Shown here: positions 9,178-18,739 of the stretch, in pieces | Layout of the letters: each line of letters starts with the position of its first letter | Numbering within the stretch: the first letter of the stretch is position 1 | Assembly: GCF_023554105.1 (NCBI RefSeq) | Contig: NZ_JAMJWE010000007.1 | Location: 1-64,000 of the forward strand | DNA: 64,000 bases | Origin: Brucella sp. 21LCYQ03 | GTDB taxonomy: Bacteria > Pseudomonadota > Alphaproteobacteria > Rhizobiales > Rhizobiaceae | Direction of reading: 5' to 3' | Program-made: the position numbers and the translations under genes | The notes under the pieces: generated by a model | The model's database searches: none | Told to the model about the DNA's origin: nothing | Seen by the model: the letters and a program-made list of their open reading frames with translations, nothing else

Positions 9178-9759
9178 ATGGAAAACATAAATGAGCATCT
9201 CGACAACGCCATTGGCGAAAATCTGCGCCGCCTGCGCCTTGCGCAAGGTATGACGCTGGATGCGCTTGGTGATGCGTCAAGTGTCAGCCGCGCCATGATC
9301 TCGCGGATCGAACGTGGCGAGACCAGCCCGACCGCACAGCTTCTGGCGCGCATTTGTGCAGCGCTCGGCACATCGCTCTCAGCTTTCTTTGCCGATGCGG
9401 AAGCCCCAGCCTCTCCCTTGCTCACGCATGATCGCCAACCAGTCTGGCGTGATCCGGATACGGGCTATATCCGGCGGTCTGTTTCACCACCGGCAACGGG
9501 GTCGAATGTCGACATGATCGAGGTCGAATTTCCCGCAGGTGCAAAGGTCACTTTTGCACCACAGGCGGCCAATGCAGGCATCACACAGCATTTGTGGCTC
9601 CTGAATGGGCAGATGGAAATCACCGTTGGAGCAACTGCCTATCAGCTCCATACCGGTGACTGTCTTTATATGCCGCTCGTCGAAGGCATTGCCTTTCATA
9701 ATCCCGGCACCTCGACCGCACGTTATGCAATCGTGCTCGAACGCCGCAACAATTCCTGA
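9178..9759 (+). CDS. XRE-family regulator with C-terminal cupin domain
   Basis: The 193-residue protein joins an N-terminal helix-turn-helix (about residues 12-66; segment MTLDALGDASSVSRAMISRIERGETSP) to a small beta-barrel cupin (about 110-185; segment GDCLYMPLVEGIAFHNPG). This HTH_3/cupin_2 layout is found in many small-molecule responsive regulators. It is followed at 9 bp by an acetyltransferase gene, and a second acetyltransferase starts 1 bp after that. The three probably form one operon in which the regulator controls the enzymes; the inducer is unknown. Confidence 0.87.
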   Translation: MENINEHLDNAIGENLRRLRLAQGMTLDALGDASSVSRAMISRIERGETSPTAQLLARICAALGTSLSAFFADAEAPASPLLTHDRQPVWRDPDTGYIRRSVSPPATGSNVDMIEVEFPAGAKVTFAPQAANAGITQHLWLLNGQMEITVGATAYQLHTGDCLYMPLVEGIAFHNPGTSTARYAIVLERRNNS

Positions 9760-9768
9760 AAGCACAAT

Positions 9769-10278
9769 ATGATTCGCGTTCTTAGTTACGAAGATGCAGG
9801 CCCCTCCCTTCTCCCACTTGCAGAAATCATTACGGATTGCGTCAACGACGGCGCGTCGGTTGGCTTCATGGCACCATGCGAATGGCAGGGTTTTATTCCT
9901 TACTGGAACCGCGTTTTCAATGAAGTAGAGCGAGGCGACACAGCGCTTCTGGTTGCAGAACATAACGGCGAAATCGTCGGCACGGTTCAGCTTGGTCTGT
10001 CACAAATGCCCAATCAGCCGCATCGTGCTGATCTTAAAAAACTGCTGATCCATCGTAAAGCGCGCGGCCTTGGCCTAGGGCGCAAGCTGATGGAAGCCGT
10101 TGAAGAAGAAGCACGTAACCGACGCAAGACACTTCTCTGCCTGGACACCGCAACCGGCAGTCCGGCGGAAGCAATTTACACCCATCTCGGCTGGGAGCGG
10201 GTGGGCGTTATCCCGAATTACGCGCTTTATCCCGACGGAAGCCCCTGCGCGACGACACTTTTCTATAAAGGCCTGTGA
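9769..10278 (+). CDS. GNAT-family N-acetyltransferase
   Basis: A 169-residue acetyltransferase. The acetyl-CoA loop is seen in KARGLGLGRKLMEAVEEEARNR (fits R/Q-x-x-G-x-G/A), preceded by the beta-strand segment LLVAEHNGEIVGTVQLGL. The ending LCLDTATGSPAEAIYTHLGWERVGVIPNYA resembles amino-acid or antibiotic N-acetyltransferases. It is nearly contiguous with its neighbours on both sides (9 bp and 1 bp). The substrate is not predictable. Confidence 0.85.
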   Translation: MIRVLSYEDAGPSLLPLAEIITDCVNDGASVGFMAPCEWQGFIPYWNRVFNEVERGDTALLVAEHNGEIVGTVQLGLSQMPNQPHRADLKKLLIHRKARGLGLGRKLMEAVEEEARNRRKTLLCLDTATGSPAEAIYTHLGWERVGVIPNYALYPDGSPCATTLFYKGL

Positions 10279-10279
10279 A

Positions 10280-10774
10280 ATGACCCTCACCATTCGCTTT
10301 GCCAACGAAGCCGACCTCCCTGCTCTGCTTGCGATCTATAATGATGCAGTCGAGAACACGCTTGCCATCTGGAACGAAACGCTCGTCGATCTGGAGAATC
10401 GTCACGAATGGCTCAAAGCCCGCAACCGAGATGGATTTCCGGTTCTGGTGGCCGAACGCGAAGGACGCGTCGTCGGCTATGCGAGTTATGGCCCATTCCG
10501 CCCGTTTGAAGGTTTCCGCCACTCATCGGAACTCTCTGTTTATGTGGCAAGCGATGCTCGCGGTGGCGGTATCGGACGCGCACTTCTGGCAGAGCTTGTG
10601 CAAGAAGCACGCGAGCGTAAAGTCCATGTACTGGTGGCGGGTATTGAAGCAGGCAATGCCGCATCCATTGCGTTGCACAAATCTCAGGGTTTTTCAGATT
10701 GCGGCACGCTGAAACAGGTCGGCCAGAAATTCGAACGCTGGCTTGATCTGACCTTCATGCAAAAGATACTCTGA
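10280..10774 (+). CDS. GNAT acetyltransferase, phosphinothricin/methionine-sulfoximine type
   Basis: 164 residues from the ATG at 10280, which begins one base after the stop of the previous gene (translational coupling). The features VASDARGGGIGRALLAELVQEA (acetyl-CoA loop) and ASIALHKSQGFSDCGTLKQVGQKFERWLDLTFMQ are characteristic of the Pat/MddA group that acetylates phosphinothricin and methionine sulfoximine or sulfone. An open frame extends further upstream but overlaps the preceding gene. A terminator follows at 10794-10829. Confidence 0.87.
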   Translation: MTLTIRFANEADLPALLAIYNDAVENTLAIWNETLVDLENRHEWLKARNRDGFPVLVAEREGRVVGYASYGPFRPFEGFRHSSELSVYVASDARGGGIGRALLAELVQEARERKVHVLVAGIEAGNAASIALHKSQGFSDCGTLKQVGQKFERWLDLTFMQKIL

Positions 10775-10793
10775 TCAGCACCGTGCAATAGAA

Positions 10794-10829
10794 AGCGCAG
10801 CGGGCCATTGCCCTGCTGCGCTTTTTTTG
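10794..10829 (+). terminator. Terminator after the regulator-GNAT-GNAT operon
   Basis: Stem AGCGCAGC-GGG / CCC-T-GCTGCGCT with one bulge, followed by seven T. Confidence 0.85.
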
Positions 10830-10984
10830 TTTATACAAGCGTATTCGCAAGGACCCGGTGAAAGCCCGGGTGGCTCTTCTGGCCGCCTATCCGCCAGACA
10901 ACGCAACAACATCCCCCATTTTTACAATCGGCCATGTTGAATCGGACGGCTCTCAACGCCCGTCTTCTATTTGCGGAAAATTCA

Positions 10985-12469
10985 ATGACAAGTCTTGCTG
11001 CCTACCGCCGCGAGTGGTTCTCCAATATTCGCGGCGATATTCTTTCCGGCATCGTCGTAGCACTTGCCCTTATCCCGGAAGCCATCGGCTTTTCGGTCAT
11101 CGCTGGCGTCGACCCTAAGGTCGGCCTCTTCGCCTCTTTCGCCATTGCCTGCGTTTCCGCCTTCACTGGTGGACGTCCTGGCATGATCTCTGCTGCAACC
11201 GCTGCAACTGCTGTGGTGATGGTCTCGCTCGTCAAGGAACACGGGTTGCAATATCTCTTTGCAGCCACGATCCTGATGGGCATTCTGCAAATCTTTGCGG
11301 GCTTCCTCAAACTCGGGTGCCTGATGCGGTTTGTATCGCGCTCGGTCATCACCGGCTTCGTCAATGCGCTTGCTATCCTCATTTTCATGGCGCAGTTGCC
11401 TGAACTCATTCATGTTCCAGGTGAGACCTACTGGATGATCGCAGGCGGTCTCGCCATCATCTATCTCTTCCCGCGCTTAACCAAAGCCATCCCATCGCCG
11501 CTCGTTGCCATTGCCGTGCTCACCACGCTGGCATGGACGACTGGCATGGACTTACGCACGGTTGGCGATCTCGGCGAATTGCCATCCGCCTTGCCGATCT
11601 TCGCACTGCCGCAAGTACCGCTAACGCTTGAAACATTGCAGATCATCCTGCCTTATTCGATCACGCTGGCGGCTGTCGGCCTGCTTGAATCGCTGCTGAC
11701 TGCCCAGATTGTCGATGACATGACGGATACGAGCAGCAATAAAAGTCAGGAATGCATCGGTCAGGGCACCAGCAATATCGCATCCGCCATGATTGGCGGC
11801 ATGGGTGGCTGCGCGATGATCGGCCAGTCCGTGATCAATGTTTCGTCCGGCGGTCGCGGCAGACTTTCAACCTTTGTGGCTGGCTCATTCCTGCTGTTTC
11901 TGATTCTGGTGCTTGATGATCTGGTGCGGATCATTCCAATGGCCGCACTGGTGGCCGTGATGATCATGGTCTCTATCGGTACCTTCTCATGGCGCTCGAT
12001 CCTCGATCTGCGCCGCAACCCGCCATCCTCGTCCATTGTCATGCTGGCAACCGTCATAACGGTGGTTTCAACCCATGATCTTGCCAAGGGTGTTCTGGTT
12101 GGCGTGCTGCTTTCCGGCGTGTTCTTCGCAGGAAAGGTCGCAAAGATGTTCCGCGTGAGCGAAACAACGAGCGAAGATGGAACCGAACGCACCTATACCG
12201 TTCAGGGCCAGATCTTCTTTGCCTCGGCACAAAACTTCATTGCAGCTTTTGATTTCGCAACGCCTGCAAGAAAAGTGACAATTGATGTCAGCCATGCCCA
12301 TCTGTGGGACATCACCTCGGTCGGTGCGCTCGACAAGGTGGTGCTGAAATATCGTGCCAGCGGTACGGATGTTTCGATAATCGGCTTTAATGAAGCAAGC
12401 GCCGATATGATCGACCGCTTTGGCGTTCATGATAAAGAAATTGGTGCCACGAACGTTGCACCGCACTAA
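10985..12469 (+). CDS. SulP-family anion transporter with STAS domain
   Basis: About 494 residues. An N-terminal sulfate-transporter/xanthine-permease fold with 10-12 hydrophobic segments (about residues 15-375) includes the family motif region [23 protein letters not shown] cytoplasmic STAS domain follows (about 395-485; segment [25 protein letters not shown]). The substrate could be sulfate, bicarbonate, or another oxyanion or dicarboxylate. The start at 10985 gives the usual N-terminus; an upstream ATG at 10934 is open but lacks a good ribosome site. It ends at a shared bidirectional terminator. Confidence 0.85.
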   Translation: MTSLAAYRREWFSNIRGDILSGIVVALALIPEAIGFSVIAGVDPKVGLFASFAIACVSAFTGGRPGMISAATAATAVVMVSLVKEHGLQYLFAATILMGILQIFAGFLKLGCLMRFVSRSVITGFVNALAILIFMAQLPELIHVPGETYWMIAGGLAIIYLFPRLTKAIPSPLVAIAVLTTLAWTTGMDLRTVGDLGELPSALPIFALPQVPLTLETLQIILPYSITLAAVGLLESLLTAQIVDDMTDTSSNKSQECIGQGTSNIASAMIGGMGGCAMIGQSVINVSSGGRGRLSTFVAGSFLLFLILVLDDLVRIIPMAALVAVMIMVSIGTFSWRSILDLRRNPPSSSIVMLATVITVVSTHDLAKGVLVGVLLSGVFFAGKVAKMFRVSETTSEDGTERTYTVQGQIFFASAQNFIAAFDFATPARKVTIDVSHAHLWDITSVGALDKVVLKYRASGTDVSIIGFNEASADMIDRFGVHDKEIGATNVAPH

Positions 12470-12474
12470 ATCAA

Positions 12475-12502
12475 AAAGGGCCGCATTCGCGGCCCTTTTT
12501 AT
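12475..12502. terminator. Bidirectional terminator between SulP and MFS genes
   Basis: Stem AAAGGGCCGC / GCGGCCCTTT around a short loop, with A and T runs on both sides. It lies between convergent genes and can serve both. Confidence 0.8.
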
Positions 12503-13854
12503 TAGTTCGTCTGCAGCACAGGATTGGGCGCCGGCAAGTCGGTCAAGCCGATCGCACCTTCAACCTGATCACTGCGAGCCATGAGATAAAGGCCGAGTGC
12601 TGAGGTCAGAACAGCGATAAACACCAGATACCAGGCATGCGCCATCGGGTTGACCGCCAGAAGCGAAGTGACAATCACTGGCGTCAGACCACCAAAAATC
12701 GCATAGGAAACATTGTAGGAAAACGACAGTCCGGAGAAGCGAACTGGTGCCGGGAATGCGCGCACCATCACATAAGGGACCGCGCCAACCATGCCCACCG
12801 AAAGACCCATCACCGCATAAAGCGCGAACAGAACAGGCAGGGAAACCGCCGCATAGGTGTAGAACACGAAAGTCGCAACACCGAAGAAAATGCCTGCAAC
12901 CGCAAAGAAGCGGCCGCTGCCAATGCGATCAACAATCGCGCCTGCGCTTACCGTTCCGAACATCAGAAACAGCGTGCCGAAGCTTGTGGCGGCAAGCGAC
13001 TGCAAAGGCGTGTAGCCATAAAGCTTCTGCAGGAAGGTCGCAGTCATCAATGTGGTGACGACGATGCCAGCCGACAGAATCCATGTCAGCAGCACGGAAA
13101 TGATAACGCCATGCATGTGGTTGCGCAGAACAGTGCCGAGCGGCAGCTTATCTTTCAGAAGATGACTGTTCTTCATCTCGGTGAAGATCGGCGTTTCAGC
13201 CAACCAGCGGCGCAAGTAAACGGCGAACAGGCCGAAAATACCGCCGATGAAGAACGGAATGCGCCATGCGTAACCGGCAAGCTCTTCCGGCGTGAAGATC
13301 CAGTTGATGGCGGTAGCAATCAGCGACCCAAGCATGATGCCGAGTGTCAGGCCTGAACAAAGGAAACCGCATGCCATGCCAACACGATTGGCAGGCACGT
13401 GTTCGGCTACAAAGGTCCACGCACCTGGAACTTCGCCGCCAATAGCAGCGCCCTGCAACATGCGGAAAATGACCAGCAGGATCGGCGCACCGACGCCCAG
13501 CGTTGCATAGGTTGGCAAACAGGCCATCGCCAGTGTCGAAATCGACATGAGGAAAACCGAGAAAGCGAAGACACGCTTGCGGCCAAATTTATCACCAAAA
13601 TGCGCCAACACCACGCCCCCAACCGGACGCACCAGATAACCGGCTGCGAAAATTCCAAACGTCTGGATCAGCACCAGCCAGTCCGGCATGTCGGGTGGAA
13701 AAAACAGATGGCCGATAACACTCGCAAAAAATACGAAGATGATAAAATCATAAAACTCCAGCGCGCCGCCCAATGCCGAAAGGCCAAGGGTACGGAAATC
13801 CTGCCGGTTTAGCGGTCGCGGATAGTTGCTTGTAGGGGAGTTTGTTGACGCCAT
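12502..13854 (-). CDS. MFS transporter, metabolite:H+ symporter (MHS) family
   Basis: A 450-residue protein with 12 hydrophobic segments. The loop 2-3 motif appears as HFGDKFGRKRVF, and the MHS-typical segment RMLQGAAIGGEVPGAWTFVAEHVP is present. MHS members carry osmolytes or organic acids (proline/betaine, 2-oxoglutarate, citrate, shikimate) with protons; the sequence does not say which. It stands alone and is divergent from mbfA with about 125 bp between, so the Irr box there could influence both. Confidence 0.85.
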   Translation of the reverse strand: MASTNSPTSNYPRPLNRQDFRTLGLSALGGALEFYDFIIFVFFASVIGHLFFPPDMPDWLVLIQTFGIFAAGYLVRPVGGVVLAHFGDKFGRKRVFAFSVFLMSISTLAMACLPTYATLGVGAPILLVIFRMLQGAAIGGEVPGAWTFVAEHVPANRVGMACGFLCSGLTLGIMLGSLIATAINWIFTPEELAGYAWRIPFFIGGIFGLFAVYLRRWLAETPIFTEMKNSHLLKDKLPLGTVLRNHMHGVIISVLLTWILSAGIVVTTLMTATFLQKLYGYTPLQSLAATSFGTLFLMFGTVSAGAIVDRIGSGRFFAVAGIFFGVATFVFYTYAAVSLPVLFALYAVMGLSVGMVGAVPYVMVRAFPAPVRFSGLSFSYNVSYAIFGGLTPVIVTSLLAVNPMAHAWYLVFIAVLTSALGLYLMARSDQVEGAIGLTDLPAPNPVLQTN

Positions 13855-13949
13855 CGATTCTATCTCTTCTGATCGGGTATCCGGATATGGACCCTAATGC
13901 GCCAATTGCAGGCGCACTGCAAGCTTGACTTTTTGCAAGTTCGGCGTAT

Positions 13950-13966
13950 TTTAGAATTATTCTAAA
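13950..13966. promoter_or_regulatory. ICE/Irr box upstream of mbfA
   Basis: TTTAGAATTATTCTAAA is a perfect palindrome (7-bp arms TTTAGAA/TTCTAAA, 3-bp centre). It is identical in form to the iron control element bound by the haem-responsive regulator Irr in Rhizobiales. It lies 16 bp upstream of the mbfA start codon. Irr-dependent repression of mbfA at low iron is established in Bradyrhizobium and Agrobacterium, so this is a well-supported inference. No irr gene is seen in the window. Confidence 0.85.
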
Positions 13967-13981
13967 CTATGGATTTTAACA

Positions 13982-14965
13982 ATGCTCAGCCGATTTTTTA
14001 GAAATAGCCGTCGTCCTTTTAAGTCCCTATCCGAACAAGAAATTATCGCCCTCGCCATCTCCTCGGAGGAAGACGACGCACGCATCTATCTGGCCTATGC
14101 CGATGGTTTGCGAGAAGAATTCCCTCAATCTGCGAAAATCTTCGAGCAAATGGCGGCGGAAGAACATGAACATCGCGATGCATTAATAGAGCGGCACCGC
14201 GCACGCTTTGGCGACCGGATTCCACTTATTCGCCGCGAGCATGTCAGCGGCTATTATGAGCGCAAACCCGACTGGCTGGTGCGTCCGCTTGGGATTGACA
14301 AGGTGCGCGATGCAGCAGCGCAAATGGAAGATCAGGCCTACCGCTTTTACATCGAGGCTTCCAGGCACGTGACAGACGCGCAGACGCGTAAACTTTTGGG
14401 TGATCTGGCGCAGCAGGAAAAGCAGCACGAAGCGACAGCCGAGTCGCTTGAAGGCGAGCTCACTCCTCACGATGTTAAAGACGACGAACGGGCATCGGAA
14501 CGCAAGCAGTTTATCCTGACCTATGTGCAGCCGGGCCTCGCCGGATTGATGGATGGTTCTGTCTCCACCCTCGCACCAATCTTCGCGGCAGCTTTCGCCA
14601 CGCAGGATACATGGCAGACTTTTCTTGTCGGTCTTTCAGCCTCGGTCGGCGCAGGTATTTCGATGGGTTTCACGGAAGCCGTGCATGATGATGGCAAGCT
14701 TTCAGGCCGTGGTTCGCCGATCAAGCGCGGCATTTCCTGTGGTCTGATGACAACGCTCGGTGGCCTTGGCCACACCCTGCCCTATTTGATCAAGGACTTC
14801 TGGACCGCGACAAGCATCGCAGCCATTCTGGTTTTCTTCGAGCTCTGGGCCATCGCTTTCATCCAGAACCGCTATATGGAAACGCCGTTCTTCCGCGCAG
14901 CCCTTCAAGTGGTGTTCGGCGGCGCGCTTGTTCTGGCAGTCGGCATATTGATCGGCAGCGCTTAA
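13982..14965 (+). CDS. mbfA: Membrane-bound ferritin / iron exporter MbfA (erythrin-VIT1)
   Basis: A 327-residue fusion. The N-terminal ferritin-like (rubrerythrin) domain at about 25-165 carries four-helix di-iron ligands in AISSEEDDARIYLAYAD, MAAEEHEHRDAL, MEDQAYRFYIEAS and LAQQEKQHEAT. A VIT1/CCC1-type membrane domain with about five helices follows (180-325, starting at YVQPGLAGLMDGSVSTLAP). Family members export iron across the inner membrane and protect against iron and peroxide stress. A perfect Irr box precedes the gene. It overlaps the convergent amidotransferase gene by 4 bp. Confidence 0.93.
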   Translation: MLSRFFRNSRRPFKSLSEQEIIALAISSEEDDARIYLAYADGLREEFPQSAKIFEQMAAEEHEHRDALIERHRARFGDRIPLIRREHVSGYYERKPDWLVRPLGIDKVRDAAAQMEDQAYRFYIEASRHVTDAQTRKLLGDLAQQEKQHEATAESLEGELTPHDVKDDERASERKQFILTYVQPGLAGLMDGSVSTLAPIFAAAFATQDTWQTFLVGLSASVGAGISMGFTEAVHDDGKLSGRGSPIKRGISCGLMTTLGGLGHTLPYLIKDFWTATSIAAILVFFELWAIAFIQNRYMETPFFRAALQVVFGGALVLAVGILIGSA

Positions 14966-15771
14966 ACCCGCACTTCGTCACGAGGCTGGGAAACCGGCTC
15001 TTCAAAGACATCAATCGCGATGCGGCCTTGCCGGGAGACAGTGACAAAACTGTTTGCCGGCACCGCCATCCAGTTTGCAACTTCACCGTCAAGCGGCTCA
15101 GACACCACACATATTCCCGAAGCACTACCGAGCGTCGCCGTATACAGCGTCGGTGCGAATGCATCAGTCGCATAGCGGATCGCATAAAGCTGACTGCCAT
15201 CCGAAAAAGCAGCAGTCAGTCGCAAGAATGGCGGGACGCCTGCAATTACGGCTTCTTCAACAATCGTTGCGACCATGCGCTTCATAGCCAACACCGGATC
15301 ACTTTCGAGACCAAACTCCAGCATCAGCAGAAAGATCAGCTCAGAGTCAGTGGCACCATGCTTCTGAACATAAATATCATCGCTCAGATGACCTTCAAGC
15401 CTGCGCCGCAAACGATCAAAATTTCCAATCTGGCCGTTATGCATAAAACTCCAGCGACCCGAAACAAACGGATGGCAGTTGGAACGGCTGGTTAACCCGC
15501 CTGTCGAAGCACGCACATGCGCGAGAAAAAGGCGCGACCGGATCTGCCGCGCAAGACTGTTTAAATTCTGGTCGGACCATGCGGGCAGAATATCCCGATA
15601 AAGCCCCGGTTCAGCACGATCACCATACCAGGCGACGCCGAAGCCATCGCCATTGGTACGCGTTTTCGCTTCATGCGCGTCGTGACTTTGCGCCACGAGC
15701 GAATGGCAGGGAGACGATATAATGTCTTCCAGATAGGTTTCAGGTCCGAGATAGGCGGCCCAACGACACAT
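14962..15771 (-). CDS. Class II glutamine amidotransferase (YafJ-like)
   Basis: A 269-residue N-terminal nucleophile enzyme: Cys2 follows the initiator in MCRWAAYLGPE. Family signatures include TNGDGFGVAWYGDR, FLAHVRASTGG and HPFVSGRWSFMHNGQIGNF, all typical of the stand-alone GATase_4/EgtC-like family. Such proteins hydrolyse a gamma-glutamyl amide; the physiological substrate of YafJ-type enzymes is unknown. A small membrane protein gene lies 14 bp upstream on the same strand and is probably cotranscribed. Confidence 0.87.
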   Translation of the reverse strand: MCRWAAYLGPETYLEDIISSPCHSLVAQSHDAHEAKTRTNGDGFGVAWYGDRAEPGLYRDILPAWSDQNLNSLARQIRSRLFLAHVRASTGGLTSRSNCHPFVSGRWSFMHNGQIGNFDRLRRRLEGHLSDDIYVQKHGATDSELIFLLMLEFGLESDPVLAMKRMVATIVEEAVIAGVPPFLRLTAAFSDGSQLYAIRYATDAFAPTLYTATLGSASGICVVSEPLDGEVANWMAVPANSFVTVSRQGRIAIDVFEEPVSQPRDEVRV

Positions 15772-15785
15772 GTTTGATCCCGAAA

Positions 15786-16001
15786 TTACCTGCTTCGGTT
15801 ATGCGTCCGCTCATAAAGCTGGCGAACGATTGAGCTCGCAGTTTTCTCGAACAAAAATGGCAAAATTGCATGGATCAATGCTGCAAAAGCTGCACAAAAA
15901 AGCTTGAACGAAAAACGTCCGGCAAAAGCCATATGCTGAAAATAGGTTTCGTCAACTGACTCAGGATGTTCAGTAAAGAGACGTGTGATGCGAGTGGTCA
16001 T
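15786..16001 (-). CDS. Small membrane protein, DUF6356-like
   Basis: About 71 residues with one hydrophobic segment (residues 25-50: FKLFCAAFAALIHAILPFLF). The pattern EHPESVDETYFQHM followed by a His-Ala-Ile-Leu-Pro-Phe helix and a basic tail matches short proteins annotated as DUF6356 in Alphaproteobacteria. The function is unknown. The start at 16001 has a GGGAG site with 8-nt spacing. It precedes the amidotransferase gene. Confidence 0.7.
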   Translation of the reverse strand: MTTRITRLFTEHPESVDETYFQHMAFAGRFSFKLFCAAFAALIHAILPFLFEKTASSIVRQLYERTHNRSR

Positions 16002-16146
16002 TGGAAATACTCCCGTCAATGAGCAATTTGTTCCCGTTTATCCAGCGCAATCGCGCTTTTCTAGAAAATCATTTTAGCAAATGCAGACGAGATGAAATCT
16101 CAATTTATCCTTGATAATTGACATTTTATGAGACAATCATCCCAAG

Positions 16147-16617
16147 ATGAAGCTATCTTTAGACGAAATTGACCGAAAAATATTGGATGAACTGCAAATC
16201 GACGGCACCTTGTCCGTTGATTCTCTCTCCGAGCGTGTGCATCTTTCCCGCAATGCCTGCTGGCGGCGGGTCAAGCGTATGGAAGATGAAGGGATCATAA
16301 AAGCCCGCGTCGCGTTAATTGATGCCGAAATGGCCGGTTGCGGCTTGTCCGTCTTTATTTTGGTGCGCACATCCAGCCACGACCCCGATTGGCTCGGCAA
16401 GTTTCGCTCGGCCATGGGCCGTTTTCCTGAGATCGTTGGCGTCTACCGCATGACCGGCGATCTCGATTATGTGCTGAAGGCACGCGTTTCTGACGTTAAA
16501 GCATATGACCGGCTTTATCAGCGATTGATTGCAAGTGTGCCCTTATCGGATGTATCAGCGTCTTTCGTCATGGAGGAAATCAAGGAAACGACAGCCGTAC
16601 CATTAGAGCGGGATTGA
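16147..16617 (+). CDS. Lrp/AsnC-family transcriptional regulator
   Basis: A 156-residue feast/famine regulator. The N-terminal helix-turn-helix (about 5-60) is seen in LDEIDRKILDELQIDGTLSVD and VHLSRNACWRRVKRMEDEG. A C-terminal RAM/ligand-binding domain follows (about 68-145; segment FPEIVGVYRMTGDLDYVLKA). The group with SxNACWRRV in the recognition helix includes many regulators of amino-acid metabolism. No obvious target is adjacent: dut follows after about 145 bp with its own start region. Confidence 0.87.
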   Translation: MKLSLDEIDRKILDELQIDGTLSVDSLSERVHLSRNACWRRVKRMEDEGIIKARVALIDAEMAGCGLSVFILVRTSSHDPDWLGKFRSAMGRFPEIVGVYRMTGDLDYVLKARVSDVKAYDRLYQRLIASVPLSDVSASFVMEEIKETTAVPLERD

Positions 16618-16761
16618 TCGACCGAAAAATGGTATCTCATCGTGTAAAAGCATGACCCTGTGCCGGACAATCATTGCAAAACATCAAATAGGCGGTACAC
16701 CTTTGTTGTAATTTCACGTATGAGCGTCGCCAATTTAACTTCACGTAGGAAAGGCCCCCTC

Positions 16762-17220
16762 ATGACTGCACCAACGCTTGGCATTATCCGCCTCGAACAT
16801 GCTGAAGGCCTTGAACTCCCCGCGTACGAAACGTCCGGCTCCGCTGGCATGGATCTTCGCGCTGCCGTTGCAGAAGACCGCCAGATCGTGCTCCTGCCGG
16901 GTCGCCGCACTCTGGTGCCAACCGGTCTCATCTTTGAAATCCCGGAAGGCTACGAAGTGCAGATCCGCCCTCGTTCGGGCCTGGCCTTTAAGAACGGCAT
17001 CACCTGCCTCAACACGCCGGGAACCATTGATTCGGATTATCGCGGCGAAGTGAAAGTGCTGCTCGTTAATCTTGGCGATGAAGATTTCCGCATCGAACGC
17101 GGCATGCGTATTGCGCAGGCTGTGTTCTCTCCGGTGGTTCAGCCGAAGATCGAAGAGCGCACTGAAGTCAGCGAAACCAAACGCGGCGCTGGCGGTTTCG
17201 GTTCAACTGGCACCGCCTGA
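16762..17220 (+). CDS. dut: dUTP diphosphatase
   Basis: Hydrolyses dUTP to dUMP and pyrophosphate, limiting uracil in DNA and supplying dTMP synthesis. All five trimeric-dUTPase motifs are present in order: [40 protein letters not shown] and the flexible C-terminal [10 protein letters not shown]. The ATG at 16762 gives 152 residues, the usual size, with an AGGAAAGG site in front. A longer open frame begins at 16660 but adds residues not found in the family. A terminator follows. Confidence 0.95.
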   Translation: MTAPTLGIIRLEHAEGLELPAYETSGSAGMDLRAAVAEDRQIVLLPGRRTLVPTGLIFEIPEGYEVQIRPRSGLAFKNGITCLNTPGTIDSDYRGEVKVLLVNLGDEDFRIERGMRIAQAVFSPVVQPKIEERTEVSETKRGAGGFGSTGTA

Positions 17221-17237
17221 TTAAAGAAATAGCTATG

Positions 17238-17273
17238 TTCAAAGGCCGGAACTTCGTTCCGGCTTTTTTTTAT
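17238..17273 (+). terminator. Terminator after dut
   Basis: AAAGGCCGGAACTTCGTTCCGGCTTTTTTTT-type hairpin (stem GCCGGAA/TTCCGGC) with a run of eight T. The rest of the gap up to 17530 holds no gene I can support. Confidence 0.85.
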
Positions 17274-17530
17274 TTAGGCTCGATAACGCACCCCCTCAGC
17301 GGCATTGAACAAAGTGATCCACTAGGACCATTGCGCGCATGACAAATAATTAAGATGAATTCCCGAGTGGCTGCGCATAGATATCCGATCATAGCGTTAT
17401 CCCTTAAAGTTGTTCGCCAGCATGATGGATAGCAATGCGCAAATATTAGCCAAAGCGGTTCCAACCATTCTATTTCAGCTGGAAGCGCCTCAAGACTGTT
17501 AATCAGCATTGATTTCTCAGGGGGTACCGG

Positions 17531-18739
17531 GTGCTTAAATCCACTACTTCACTTGCCACTCGTCGAAAAAAGACTGTTAAACGCAATCGTATGTGGGTCG
17601 TTCTGTCTGTTGCAGCCATTGGCTTGGGCCTTGGCTGGTATTTCCTAAGCGGCAAAGAAGCAAGCGGCCAGAAAAGCACCTATCTTGCGGAGACAGTCGA
17701 ACGCGGAAATATCGAGAACTCCATCACTGCTGTTGGAACATTGAGCGCGCTACGCAGCGTCAATGTTGGTGCTCAGGTTTCAGGACAGCTTAAAAGCGTC
17801 AAAGTTGACATCGGCGACACTGTGAAACAGGGTGATCTTCTGGCTGAAATCGACCCCTCGCCGTTTGAAAAAAAGATGGAAATCGCCAGCGCGCAGCTCG
17901 ATAATCTGAAGGCGCAGCTTTTAAGCAAGCAGGCACAGCTTAAACTCAAAAAGTCCAATGCTGCTCGCCAGCGCTCACTGCTCGCGACCAAAAATGCATC
18001 GCAATCAACCATTGATCAGGCCGATGCTGATCTCGCTGTAGCCGATGCCGATGTAAAAGCACTAAGCGCACAGATTCGACAGCAGGAAGCCCAACTTGCC
18101 AGCGACAAAGTAGATCTCGGCTACACCACCATATACAGCCCGATGGCAGGCACAGTTGTCGACCAAACTTCCAAAGAAGGCGAAACACTGAACGCAGTGC
18201 AAAGCGCTCCCACAATTGTAACCGTGGCAGACCTCACGGTGATGACCGTCGAAGCACAGGTTTCAGAAGCAGATATCAGCCAGCTAAAGGCCGGCATGCC
18301 AGTGTATTTCACACTGCTTGGTCAGCCTGAGAAACGTTTTACGGGTAAACTTCGCCAAGTCAAACCAACACCCGAAACTGACAATAATGTTGTTCTATAT
18401 TATGCGTTGTTCGATGTGCCCAACCCAACCGGCGAACTTATGATAAATATGAGCGCTCAGGTTTATTTCGTTCTCGACAATGCCGAGAATGTACTCGTTA
18501 TTCCAACAGCTGCATTGAATACGAAGGCTGACAAAGACGGTAAGCCGCAAACCACTGTGCAGGTCGTTGATAAAAGTGGCGCGACCACCGAACGTACTGT
18601 TGAAGTTGGCGTGCGCAACCGCGTTCAGGCGGAAATCAAAAGCGGCCTTGAAGAAGGCGATAAGGTTGTTGTCACTTCAGCATCAGGAACGGCGGGCTCC
18701 AGCCAGCGTGGTCGCAGGCCTGGCGGTATGTTCTTCTGA
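17531..18739 (+). CDS. macA: Efflux periplasmic adaptor subunit, MacA-like (HlyD/RND-MFP family)
   Basis: About 402 residues starting at GTG 17531, which is preceded by a GGGGG ribosome site. A basic N-terminus and one membrane anchor (about 22-40) are followed by the biotinyl-lipoyl-like halves ([32 protein letters not shown] and the later [14 protein letters not shown]), a coiled-coil hairpin (about 115-190), a beta-barrel domain, and a C-terminal membrane-proximal domain. It ends in a Gly/Arg-rich tail. Its stop overlaps the next ATG (TGATG), so MacA and MacB are translationally coupled. No outer-membrane TolC partner is encoded here. Confidence 0.87.
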   Translation: MLKSTTSLATRRKKTVKRNRMWVVLSVAAIGLGLGWYFLSGKEASGQKSTYLAETVERGNIENSITAVGTLSALRSVNVGAQVSGQLKSVKVDIGDTVKQGDLLAEIDPSPFEKKMEIASAQLDNLKAQLLSKQAQLKLKKSNAARQRSLLATKNASQSTIDQADADLAVADADVKALSAQIRQQEAQLASDKVDLGYTTIYSPMAGTVVDQTSKEGETLNAVQSAPTIVTVADLTVMTVEAQVSEADISQLKAGMPVYFTLLGQPEKRFTGKLRQVKPTPETDNNVVLYYALFDVPNPTGELMINMSAQVYFVLDNAENVLVIPTAALNTKADKDGKPQTTVQVVDKSGATTERTVEVGVRNRVQAEIKSGLEEGDKVVVTSASGTAGSSQRGRRPGGMFF

